This document shows positions 12,435-19,394 of a DNA stretch of 64,000 nt, one piece after another. This DNA comes from Miltoncostaea oceani. Lineage in GTDB: Bacteria > Actinomycetota > Thermoleophilia > Miltoncostaeales > Miltoncostaeaceae. The notes under the pieces were generated by a model. That model saw only the letters and a list, made by a program, of their open reading frames with translations. It was not told the DNA's origin and made no database searches. Positions within the stretch are counted from its first letter, which is position 1. Each line of letters begins with the position of its first letter. A program made the translations under genes and the position numbers. The DNA is taken from the NCBI RefSeq assembly GCF_018141545.1, contig NZ_CP064356.1:620001-684000 (forward strand). Reading direction: 5' to 3'.

Positions 12435-13027
12435 CTGGCGACCCGCGCCGTCAGAAGCTCGTCACGAACGGCCTCGTACTCCACAGCGACCCGGCCGGCA
12501 CCGAACGACAGACCGATCGACTCCAGGAGCGGAACCTCGGCGTTCAAGACAGGCATGCCGATCTCCTCGAGGGCGAGCCGCGTCTCGCGTGCGCTGCGGG
12601 TGCCGCGGCGGACGCGTGTCAGAAGTAGGTGCAGACGAGCGCAGTTCAGCGGCTCGACGTCTGCCACCAGGTCGATCGTGGACCCGAGCCGGTCGAGGTC
12701 GAGTGGCGTCGGCCCCATCGGGACGATGACCTCTTCGACACAGAGAACGGCGCTCCGCACGATGGCGAGTTCGGCCGGCGGAGTGTCGATGACGACGTGC
12801 CGGTAGTCCTCAGCCAGGTCGCGAACGCGTCGGTGCAGGTCGCGCACCGGCAGGCCGACCACGGGGAACCCAAGCTCGCCTGCGGTCTCGGACCACGCGA
12901 GTGCGGACTGCTGCGGGTCGGCGTCGATCAGCAGGGTGCGCCCCTCGGCAGCAAGGCTCGCCGCAAGGTGAACGGCGGTCGTGGTCTTGCCGGTCCCGCC
13001 TTTCAAGTTTGCGATTGCGACGCGCAT
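12431..13027 (-). CDS. parA: ParA-family partition ATPase
   Basis: A 198-residue Walker-type cytoskeletal ATPase. The deviant Walker A is KGGTGKTTT (about 9-17), followed by LLIDADPQQSALAW and the switch region VVIDTPP. The short length with no N-terminal helix-turn-helix matches type Ib ParA. It lies directly upstream of its ribbon-helix-helix partner with a 4-base overlap. For an ICE it would stabilise the replicating circular form. The 247 bases upstream are non-coding and may hold the centromere-like site, although I see only one inverted repeat there (13178-13197). Confidence 0.85.
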   Translation of the reverse strand: MRVAIANLKGGTGKTTTAVHLAASLAAEGRTLLIDADPQQSALAWSETAGELGFPVVGLPVRDLHRRVRDLAEDYRHVVIDTPPAELAIVRSAVLCVEEVIVPMGPTPLDLDRLGSTIDLVADVEPLNCARLHLLLTRVRRGTRSARETRLALEEIGMPVLNAEVPLLESIGLSFGAGRVAVEYEAVRDELLTARVAR

Positions 13028-13177
13028 GAGTGCGTTCTACCGCTTCCGCCGAGATACGGCAATCATCAAACACGTAGATACTGACGCACCTGCCCACCCA
13101 CCGCCGGTTGCTCCCGCGTCGATTCGAGGCGTCGCGGAGAAAGAGCGCCACCCCGCGCTCAGCTCGCTGCCTGACCT

Positions 13178-13197
13178 ATACGATCGGCTAGTCGTAT
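13178..13197. repeat. Inverted repeat ATACGA-N8-TCGTAT
   Basis: A perfect 6-8-6 inverted repeat in the divergent intergenic region between parA (start 13027) and the small gene at 13275. It could be an operator for either gene, or part of a partition site. Confidence 0.45.
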
Positions 13198-13274
13198 CTC
13201 CCGGAGGCGCCAGGTCGGTCCCAACCGTGCCGAGGCTACGATCAAGCCCCTCACCGCTCTTGCTGGAGGATTCG

Positions 13275-13466
13275 ATGCCCGCGAACCGCGCCGATGATCG
13301 AGAAGCACAGGATGTGACGTCCATGCTGCTCGCGGTGGCGGACGCCCGCCCCGACGACGACGTCACGCGGCTGGTCGAGCTCTACGAGGCCACCGAGAGG
13401 ACGTACCGAGCAGCGATGATGGCGGGCGCCCCCATCACGCGCGCTTCGACACACACGACCGCCTAG
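13275..13466 (+). CDS. Small hypothetical protein
   Basis: A 63-residue protein starting MPANRADDREAQDV. It is mostly one or two amphipathic helices (VTSMLLAVADARPDDDVTRLVELYEATERTYRAAMMAG) with no recognised family. The start is well supported by CTGGAGG six bases before the ATG. It ends 9 bases before the broken protease gene and probably shares its transcript. Confidence 0.6.
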   Translation: MPANRADDREAQDVTSMLLAVADARPDDDVTRLVELYEATERTYRAAMMAGAPITRASTHTTA

Positions 13467-13475
13467 ACTCGCGCC

Positions 13476-14571
13476 GTGGCCGGCTGGTCAGAGGTTCTCG
13501 CCGAGATCCAGCAGTCGGCGGCCGGGAAAATACCGCCAGTGCCCGACTTCGACGGGGTGCGGACCCGGTACATGCATCGCCTGCACGATCTGACCGGCCG
13601 ATCTGTGATCGTCTATGCGAGCGGCTGGCTCCAAGGCGCGTCCGATTCCCCCGCCTTCGCCGTGCAGGCGGGCGACGTCCACGCGCTGATGGAGACGTGT
13701 CGCGGCATGCCGGACGGCGGACTGGACCTGATCCTCCACACGCCAGGAGGCTCTCTCGAGGCGGCCGAGCAGATGCTCAACTACCTCCGCAGCCAGTTCG
13801 ATTTCGATCCGGGCGATCGTCCCGCTTCAGGCGAAGTCCGCAGGCACGATCCTCGCGCTTGGCTGCGACGAGATCGTGATGGGTCTCCACTCGGAGCTCG
13901 GACCCATTGACCCGCAGCTCCTGATTCCCGTGCCGGAGGGGCGCAGATTCGCACCAGCTCATGCAATCGTCCGGGACTTCGAGCGGGCGAAGCAGGATGT
14001 TGCGCACGATCCGTCCCGGCTCGCCGCGTGGACGCCGATTCTCCGGTCGTACGCCGGAGGGCTGCTCGACGTGTGCGAGCAGCAGGTCGCTCTATCGCGC
14101 GACGTCGTCGCCGGTTGGCTAGAGCAGTACATGCTTGCCCACGACGACGCCGGAGTGCCCGAAGGCCAGCGGACCGAACGGGCCCGCGCAATCGCTGATT
14201 GGTTCGGCTCGGCCGATGCGTATGACCGCTTTCGCACGCACGGGCGTCCCATCCGCGTCGAAGAGCTCGAGGGTGTGAAGGGTCTACGCGTGCGGCGTCT
14301 TGAGGATGACGACGCCCTGCAAGACGCCATCCTGACGATCTACCACGGGCTCGACGTGTCCTTCTCGTCGTCGCCGGCCGTCAAGTACGTCGAGAACCAC
14401 TTGGGCGCGCGCAAGGTCTACCGCGAGGATGCCGTCGTCATCCACCAGCAGTTGCTGCCCGCGCCTCCCGCCGGGCCGGCGCCGCAACCTCCTCCGCAGT
14501 TACCCGAGGCGCCGGGAGGAGCGCCGCGCCCGAACCGCGCGGAGCGCCGACGCCAGCAGCGTGGCAGGTAG
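13476..14571 (+). pseudogene. SDH-type ClpP-fold serine protease broken by a frameshift
   Basis: Two frames together make one protein of about 364 residues. The first (GTG at 13476) gives the N-terminus and the oxyanion segment LILHTPGGSLEAAEQMLNYLRSQFD. The second continues with RAIVPLQAKSAGTILALGCDEIVMGLHSELGPIDPQ and a helical C-terminus with a Pro-rich tail, to 14571. The PGGS and AKSAGT motifs match the serine dehydrogenase proteinase (SDH_sah) family of ClpP-fold proteases, with the Ser of SAGT as nucleophile. The shift, equivalent to one extra base, falls between about 13800 and 13811. It is either a true mutation, a programmed shift or an assembly error. The downstream part alone lacks a start with a good binding site. 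Confidence 0.75.
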
Positions 14572-14579
14572 CCCCCGGT

Positions 14580-15281
14580 CTACCTGAGTGGCTGGTCGAA
14601 AGGAGGTGGCCGCCTCCACACTGCCACGCGCACGCCGGCGCGATCGGAGGACGCCAGCCTCGACAGGCGCAGCTCGGTCACGAGGTGATCGTCCGGCGCG
14701 CCGGCACGGCCGCCAATCAGTGGCCAGAGGCAGTCGATGACGTTCTTGGGTCTGCCCGTCGCGATGTCGCCGAGGTTGATCCGCGGACCGTGGAAGGTGA
14801 GCGCCACGCCCAGTCCGGGTTCGCCGATCGCGAGCGGCCCGGGCGTGACCAGCCGTTGCACCCACTCTGTGAAGATCTGATCCGTGCCCGAGCGGGGGAG
14901 CGGTCCCTCGAAGAGAGCGTCGAGGAGCGGCGCCTGCGGAGCGGCTGACGAGGGCGGCGCAGCCAGCAACTCAAGCTCGCAGCCGGGCTCGGCGCCACGC
15001 TCCTTCGTGGCCTCGATCGCCTCGATCGATGGGCGGCCGCCGCCGAACCACCTCAACTCGCCGACGAGCACGGCGAGCACCGGATCAAGGAGGTTGTCGA
15101 GGTCGCTCCCCGGCCGACCCGGTGCGGGCGGGGGCAGGACGAAGTGCAGACGCAGTGCGCGGGAGCCGACCTCGACAGGAAGCGGCGTCAGCGCCCCACG
15201 CAGCGCCTCCTTCCAAAGCTGCTCCCGGGCTCCATTCGCAAAGCCCGCCGGCACTCCCGCGACTCGGACCAGAAGCCTCAC
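14580..15281 (-). CDS. Hypothetical protein with two RusA-like segments
   Basis: A 233-residue protein converging on the protease gene with an 8-base gap. The N-terminal half has LRLHFVLPPPAPGRPGSDLDNLLDPVLAVLVG. The C-terminal half has NLGDIATGRPKNVIDCLWPLIGGRAGAPDDHLVTELRLSRL. Both recall the RusA Holliday-junction resolvase pattern: a strand, D.DN followed by a helix, then a DD..V segment. The first half keeps DLDN but lacks a clear second acidic pair. The second keeps DDHLV but has GD..N in place of D.DN. This could be a duplicated, asymmetric RusA fold. The assignment is tentative. The start is GTG at 15281, without a clear binding site. Confidence 0.5.
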   Translation of the reverse strand: MRLLVRVAGVPAGFANGAREQLWKEALRGALTPLPVEVGSRALRLHFVLPPPAPGRPGSDLDNLLDPVLAVLVGELRWFGGGRPSIEAIEATKERGAEPGCELELLAAPPSSAAPQAPLLDALFEGPLPRSGTDQIFTEWVQRLVTPGPLAIGEPGLGVALTFHGPRINLGDIATGRPKNVIDCLWPLIGGRAGAPDDHLVTELRLSRLASSDRAGVRVAVWRRPPPFDQPLR

Positions 15282-15445
15282 CGCGGGCGCGCGGACGTGA
15301 TGGTGGTTCCGGTCATCGCAGCGGGGCAGTGGGCAGAGCTGTCTTCAACGGGACGACGAACGAGATGTGCCGCCTCCTGCTCAGAACCGTGACCGGGTGC
15401 GCATTCCTAGAGATGCAGGTGCCGGAGCCGAGTACGGTAGGAGTC

Positions 15446-15970
15446 GTGTCGGACGAGCCCTCTCAGCCGCCCACGTCCGCTGACCTCGCCGCCCTCGCCC
15501 AGCGGGCCGCGGATGCGAAGGGCGTCGAGCGAGGGGCCCTCACCCGACGCGATGCCGCAGTCGTGGCCGCAGTACGTGCCGGCGCCCGCCTGGACGAGAT
15601 CGCGCTCGCTGCGAACCTCACCAAGGCGGCAGCCTCGGCGATCGCGCGCAAGACCCTGCCACCGCGGACGAGACGGGGTGGGCCCTACCAGCGGCGCCGG
15701 GGAGTCGAGGCTGCGCTGACCGTGGTCAGCGCGGCCTCGCTGACGGCAGCCGCGGCAACCCGCGAGCGACTTCACACAGTGGGCGAGCGCGATGCCGCCA
15801 TTCTTCTCGCGACCGAGCACGGCGTCGCAGCCCGAGCCATCGCCGAGGTCGTGGGCATGGATACCAAGGTCCTCCATAACCTCATCCGACGCCGTCGATT
15901 CGAGGCCGCATCAAAGCGCAAGGGCACCCTTGCATCGCATGTAGCGAATGAAGAACACGCGACACCATAG
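15446..15970 (+). CDS. Protein with two helix-turn-helix-like repeats
   Basis: A 174-residue Ala/Arg-rich protein. Two similar segments, RRDAAVVAAVRAGARLDEIALAANLTKAAASAIARK and ERDAAILLATEHGVAARAIAEVVGMDTKVLHNLIRRR, each look like a sigma-region-4 or resolvase-type helix-turn-helix, joined by a basic linker (PPRTRRGGPYQRRR). It is probably a DNA-binding regulator of the neighbouring ssb operon, which starts right after it. GTG at 15446 is chosen because TAGGAG lies just upstream. An ATG at 15413 would add 11 residues. Confidence 0.6.
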   Translation: MSDEPSQPPTSADLAALAQRAADAKGVERGALTRRDAAVVAAVRAGARLDEIALAANLTKAAASAIARKTLPPRTRRGGPYQRRRGVEAALTVVSAASLTAAAATRERLHTVGERDAAILLATEHGVAARAIAEVVGMDTKVLHNLIRRRRFEAASKRKGTLASHVANEEHATP

Positions 15971-15971
15971 A

Positions 15972-16001
15972 TTGACAAGTAAGCCCGCGCGCGAGTAGCG
16001 T
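15972..16001 (+). promoter_or_regulatory. Promoter of the ssb operon
   Basis: TTGACA (15972-15977) and TAGCGT (15996-16001) with an 18-base spacer. It lies directly after the stop of the preceding gene and about 150 bases before ssb. It is the best consensus -35 element in this part of the window. Confidence 0.6.
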
Positions 16002-16019
16002 CGGCCATACGATCAAAGA

Positions 16020-16049
16020 GGCCCGGCGACGCTCGCAACGCCCCGGGCC
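16020..16049 (+). other. Leader RNA hairpin before ssb
   Basis: GGCCCGG (16020-16026) can pair with CCGGGCC (16043-16049) around a 16-base loop. It lies in the transcribed leader between the promoter and the AAGGAGG that serves a short leader reading frame. It may affect transcription or translation, but no known riboswitch shape is recognised. Confidence 0.4.
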
Positions 16050-16073
16050 GTGGCAACCGAAGGAGGCCTTCGG

Positions 16074-16163
16074 ATGCGTTTCGACCGTACCAACGGGCGA
16101 CGGCCTGCGCTTGTGCGCGACGCCGCGCCCGCACGGGGAAGCGGGGCCACCCGTGTCCGCTGA
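16074..16163 (+). CDS. Short leader peptide overlapping ssb
   Basis: A 29-codon reading frame (MRFDRTNGRRPALVRD, ending GATRVR) with the strongest ribosome binding site of the region (AAGGAGG, 5-7 bases before the ATG). It ends inside the ssb start, overlapping it by 11 bases, so ribosomes finishing it could restart on the ssb GTG. No function is suggested by the basic peptide itself. Translational coupling is the likely purpose. Confidence 0.45.
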   Translation: MRFDRTNGRRPALVRDAAPARGSGATRVR

Positions 16164-16563
16164 CCTCAACACCGTCGGCCTGGTCGGCCGACTGACCCGC
16201 GATCCCGAGCTGCGCTACACGGCGGCGGGCGAAGCCGTATGCGCCCTGCGCCTGGCCGTCTCGACCCGCACCCGCGCCGACGAGGCCTGGGAGGACCGGC
16301 CGAACTTCTTCGACGTCTCGGTGTGGGGCAAGGGCGGCGAGGCCGCCGCCGAGCACCTGACCAAGGGACGGCGGATCGGCGTCGCCGGGCGCCTCGCCTG
16401 GCGCGAGTGGACGACCGACGACGGCTCGCGCCGCGAGGCCGTCCAGATCGTCGCCTCGTCGGTGCAGTACCTCGACGCACCAAAGAAGGACGCGCCCGAG
16501 CCGACGCCCGTCGGCGCCGCCAACGGGAAGGGGACCGCCGGTGGCGACGACATCCCATTCTGA
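16153..16563 (+). CDS. ssb: Single-stranded DNA-binding protein
   Basis: A 136-residue OB-fold SSB. Typical features are LNTVGLVGRLTRDPELRYTAAGEAVCALRLAVSTR, then NFFDVSVWGKGGEAAAEHLTKGRRIGVAGRL, and a short tail ending DDIPF, the conserved acidic tip that recruits repair and replication partners. The linker is short for a bacterial SSB. The GTG at 16153 is chosen to start just before the first strand. On a conjugative element SSB coats the single strand entering the recipient. It is followed by an overlapping regulator gene. Confidence 0.92.
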   Translation: MSADLNTVGLVGRLTRDPELRYTAAGEAVCALRLAVSTRTRADEAWEDRPNFFDVSVWGKGGEAAAEHLTKGRRIGVAGRLAWREWTTDDGSRREAVQIVASSVQYLDAPKKDAPEPTPVGAANGKGTAGGDDIPF

Positions 16564-17152
16564 GCGACCCGCGCTGTCCCTCGTCCCCGACCCGGCGCCG
16601 CCCGGGGCACCCCGTATCGATGAGGCCGAGGCCGACCGCCTCTACGCCGGGACGATGGCCGCCGCCCGACGCGCCGGGCGCCTCGCGGCTGACCTGGAGC
16701 GCGCCGCCGCGGGCGCCGCGCATCCGGCCTGGCAGGTGGCCGCGGCGACCTGCCGCCGCGCCGAGGCGAGCCTGCGCACGGCGGCCCAGGCGATGCCCGA
16801 GGTGCCCCCGGACACCCCGACCGACCCGCGCCGGGCGATCCTGATCGGTGCCCTTTCGATCGACCGCGCACGGCGCGCTGCCTTCTGGGGTGACGCGCCG
16901 CTGTGCCTCACTCGGCTGGAGTTCGATCTCCTGGTCGCCCTGGCCGAGCGCCCGGGGGAGGTGGTCACCAAGGAGGATCTGCTGCGCCGCGTCTGGGGAT
17001 ATGCCGGGCGGGCGCGCACCCGCACCGTCGACTCGCACGCCTCGCGCCTTCGACGCACCCTCTACGACGCGGGAGCGGCGGGCACGATGATCGTGAACGT
17101 GTGGGGAATCGGCTACCGCCTCGCGGTGGCCGAGGAAGGCGATGCCGCATGA
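16541..17152 (+). CDS. OmpR/PhoB-type winged-helix protein without receiver domain
   Basis: A 203-residue protein. Residues 1-100 are Ala/Pro-rich helices. The C-terminal 100 residues form a transcriptional regulator C-terminal winged helix: LCLTRLEFDLLVALAERPGEVVTKEDLLRRVWGY, then RTVDSHASRLRRTLYDAG, then NVWGIGYRL. There is no phosphorylatable receiver domain, so it is an orphan DNA-binding protein, perhaps controlling this operon. Its GTG lies inside ssb (23-base overlap) and its stop overlaps the next ATG. Confidence 0.75.
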   Translation: MATTSHSERPALSLVPDPAPPGAPRIDEAEADRLYAGTMAAARRAGRLAADLERAAAGAAHPAWQVAAATCRRAEASLRTAAQAMPEVPPDTPTDPRRAILIGALSIDRARRAAFWGDAPLCLTRLEFDLLVALAERPGEVVTKEDLLRRVWGYAGRARTRTVDSHASRLRRTLYDAGAAGTMIVNVWGIGYRLAVAEEGDAA

Positions 17153-17454
17153 ACGGCGCCGACCACCAGGGCGCCGGCCTTCGCGCCGCCGTGCGCGCCG
17201 CCATCGCCGCCGACGACCTCGAGGACACGGTGCGCGCGGTCCTCGAGCGCCGCTTTCCGGCCGAGGGAGCGGGCGCCAGCCTCGACGAGGCCGGGGCCGA
17301 CCTCGGCATGAGCCCGGCGATGGTCGCCCACATCGAGTTCGCCGCTCTCTGCGCGATCGCCGCCAGACGCTCGCAGCCGGGCGCGGCCATCCAGACCACG
17401 AGTGGCCCGGGCACAGCGCCCGGCCGCTCGCACGCGGGAAGGGGAGGGGCATGA
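17149..17454 (+). CDS. Small helix-turn-helix-like protein
   Basis: A 101-residue protein with no firm family. The middle (DEAGADLGMSPAMVAHIEFAALCAIAAR) looks like a sigma-70 region 4 type helix-turn-helix, after a helical N-terminus (RAAVRAAIAADDLEDTVRAVLERRF). The tail is Gly/Pro-rich. It overlaps both neighbours by 4 bases (ATGA), so it is translated with them. Confidence 0.55.
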   Translation: MNGADHQGAGLRAAVRAAIAADDLEDTVRAVLERRFPAEGAGASLDEAGADLGMSPAMVAHIEFAALCAIAARRSQPGAAIQTTSGPGTAPGRSHAGRGGA

Positions 17455-19073
17455 CGACGACCGACACCACCGAGGCGACCGCGACCACGCTCGCGGTACT
17501 GCCGATCGACGCGATCACGGTGCGCGAGGGATGGAATCCGCGGACCGCAGACGATGAGGTCGAGCGCGACCAGCTCACCGAGTCGGTGCGCGCTCAGGGC
17601 ATCCTGCAGCCGCTGCTCGTGGAGCGCACCGACGATGGGCGGGTGCTGATCGACGGCCACCGTCGCCTCGCCGCGGCGCGCGCCGCCGGGCTCGCTGAGA
17701 TTCCGGTGATCGAGCGCACGGGCAAGGATGGCGACGCCCCGCAACTCGCAGCCGCGCTTGCAGCCAACATGCGCCGCCGGGGGCTTGACCCGATCGAGGA
17801 GGCGCGCGCCTACGAGCGCGCCACCCAGGCCGGCTGGCCGCAGCGGCGTATCGCGGAGGCCGTCGGCTGCTCACCGCGCCACGTCTCCCAGCGCCTTCGC
17901 CTGCTGCGCCTGCCCGACGCCGTGCAGGAGGCGATCGGCGCCGGGTCGCTGCCGTTGTCCGCGGTGCCCGTCGTGGAGACGATCGCCGCCGTCGCTCCGG
18001 CCGTCGCTGACACCGTGGCCGGCGCTCTCGCCACGGGCGCGCTGACGGCGTCCGAGCTCACCGAGCACCCGGAGGGCGCGCTCGCCGAGCTCGCGCAGTC
18101 AATGGAGGGGGCGTGCCCGACGCTCGTCGCCGTGCCCGGCTACCAGGACCTCGGCGCGCTGGCGCTCGATGCCGATCTCGCCGCGCGCGCCGAGGCGGCC
18201 GGGGTCCACGGCGTCAGCTTCTCCGCCGAGGACATGGACGCAGCGCGCGCCTTCGGCTGCCTGATCGAGTTCGCGGGTGGCGAGGACCGCTACTGGCGCC
18301 GTGGCTTCATGGCCGACGCCACCTGGCTCGCCGACCGGGTGGCCCTCCACGTCGAGCGCGCCGAGGAGCGGGCGCGTCAGGAAGCGGAGCGTCGCGTGGC
18401 GGCAGGCGTCGCGAGCGGCCGGGAGGGCGGGGGTGACGAGGACGCTCCGAGCGAATCCGACGAGGATCGGCGCCGCCGCGAGCGCCAGGAAGCCACGGAG
18501 AACCGGCGGGCCGCGCGCCTGGCGAACCTCGACCTCGGGCGGCGGGCGATGCTGGCCTACGACGAGCCGACCGAGATCACGATGCAGATGGCGCGCGCGG
18601 TCGTGCTGGTCGCCCTCCACCATCACGCCCAGGACGCCGCCCAGGGGCTTCGCCTCACTCGTGAGGCGTTGCAGCGCACCGAGACGACGACGACCAAGGC
18701 CGGGGCGACCCGCGAGCGGGTCCACTACCCCGAGCGCCACGAGGCCGAGGCGGCGCTCGTCGAGTGGATCGAGGGAGCGCGCACGCCGGCCCAGCTCGTC
18801 GGGCGCGGGGTGCAGGCCCTGGTCGGGGCGTTCTACGCCGATCAGGAGGCTCTGCCGCAGTCCGAGCGGCGCCCGGCCGACGTGCCCGGGCGCTACGGCG
18901 GAGGGATCGCGGCGACCCTCCCCGGGGTGATGGACAGGCTCGCCCGTGACGTCCTCCCTGAGGGTCTCGCGACCCTGGTGAGGGAGCGCGTCGCCTGGCC
19001 CCAGCACGCGACGGCGCTCGACGCCGACGACGACCAAGCCGCCCCCGCCGATGCGGAGGCGCAGGCCGCGTAG
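17451..19073 (+). CDS. ParB-like nuclease/partition-domain protein
   Basis: A 540-residue protein. The N-terminal ParB domain has ITVREGWNPR, then LTESVRAQGILQPLLVER and VLIDGHRRLAAARAAGL (about 25-85). An HTH follows (QRRIAEAVGCSPRHVSQRLRLLRLP, about 125-150). The remaining 350 residues are unusual for ParB: a charged linker (EGGGDEDAPSESDEDRRRRERQ), then a helical domain. ParA has its own small partner elsewhere, so this ParB-like protein probably works alone in transfer or gene control. The start has GGGAAGGGGAGGGGC upstream and overlaps the previous stop. A strong hairpin follows its end. Confidence 0.75.
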   Translation: MTTTDTTEATATTLAVLPIDAITVREGWNPRTADDEVERDQLTESVRAQGILQPLLVERTDDGRVLIDGHRRLAAARAAGLAEIPVIERTGKDGDAPQLAAALAANMRRRGLDPIEEARAYERATQAGWPQRRIAEAVGCSPRHVSQRLRLLRLPDAVQEAIGAGSLPLSAVPVVETIAAVAPAVADTVAGALATGALTASELTEHPEGALAELAQSMEGACPTLVAVPGYQDLGALALDADLAARAEAAGVHGVSFSAEDMDAARAFGCLIEFAGGEDRYWRRGFMADATWLADRVALHVERAEERARQEAERRVAAGVASGREGGGDEDAPSESDEDRRRRERQEATENRRAARLANLDLGRRAMLAYDEPTEITMQMARAVVLVALHHHAQDAAQGLRLTREALQRTETTTTKAGATRERVHYPERHEAEAALVEWIEGARTPAQLVGRGVQALVGAFYADQEALPQSERRPADVPGRYGGGIAATLPGVMDRLARDVLPEGLATLVRERVAWPQHATALDADDDQAAPADAEAQAA

Positions 19074-19167
19074 CCGCACACTGGGCGGGCCGGGCGCGCG
19101 GCGGGTCGTGCGACCCGCGCGACGCGGACCCGGCCCGCCCTTCGCTCGTCCGCGCGCCTGCCGGGAC

Positions 19168-19200
19168 GCCGGGCCGGACCTTTTGGGGGTCCGGCCCGGC
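19168..19200 (+). terminator. Strong GC hairpin, terminator or oriT structure
   Basis: GCCGGGCCGGACC (19168-19180) is perfectly complementary to 19188-19200, with a 7-base loop TTTTGGG. There is no T-run after it. It could end the ssb-parB-like operon (actinobacteria often lack U-tracts) or act as a transfer-origin cruciform. Confidence 0.6.
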
Positions 19201-19377
19201 TGCAACGCCGAGCGCCACGCCGCCGACGACTGGCGACCGTCGAAGACCCCTCGACCGATTCACGTCCCGCGCCCCATGGCCGCCATCACGACGCCGCAGC
19301 CACCACGCCGAGAGCGTCCCGACAGCGCCGACGGCGCGACCGACCCGAATCGAGCAGGAGCCGGGCACCCTTGCATC

Positions 19378-19383
19378 TATAAT
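19378..19383 (+). promoter_or_regulatory. Consensus -10 box of the relaxase gene
   Basis: A perfect TATAAT lies 11 bases before the GTG at 19395, so transcription would start within a few bases of the start codon and the mRNA would be nearly leaderless. No good -35 element is visible. Confidence 0.6.
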
Positions 19384-19394
19384 GCGATCCGACG

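Larger units (their letters stand above)
19074..19394. other. Non-coding region before the relaxase, candidate oriT
   Basis: About 320 bases without a convincing gene, between the ParB-like gene and the MobF relaxase. It holds the 13-bp hairpin at 19168-19200 and the relaxase -10 box at 19378. MobF origins of transfer normally lie next to the relaxase gene and contain inverted repeats, so this is the best place for oriT. No nick-site sequence is recognised. Confidence 0.45.

Noticed and set aside
13476-14571. Programmed ribosomal frameshift as the explanation for the split protease
   Set aside because: No slippery heptamer or following hairpin is obvious at 13800-13811, so a mutation or read error is the simpler view.
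12431-19073. ParA (12431-13027) and the ParB-like protein (17451-19073) as one partition pair
   Set aside because: ParA has its own overlapping ribbon-helix-helix partner, lies 4.4 kb away on the other strand and lacks the N-terminal region that type Ia ParA uses.
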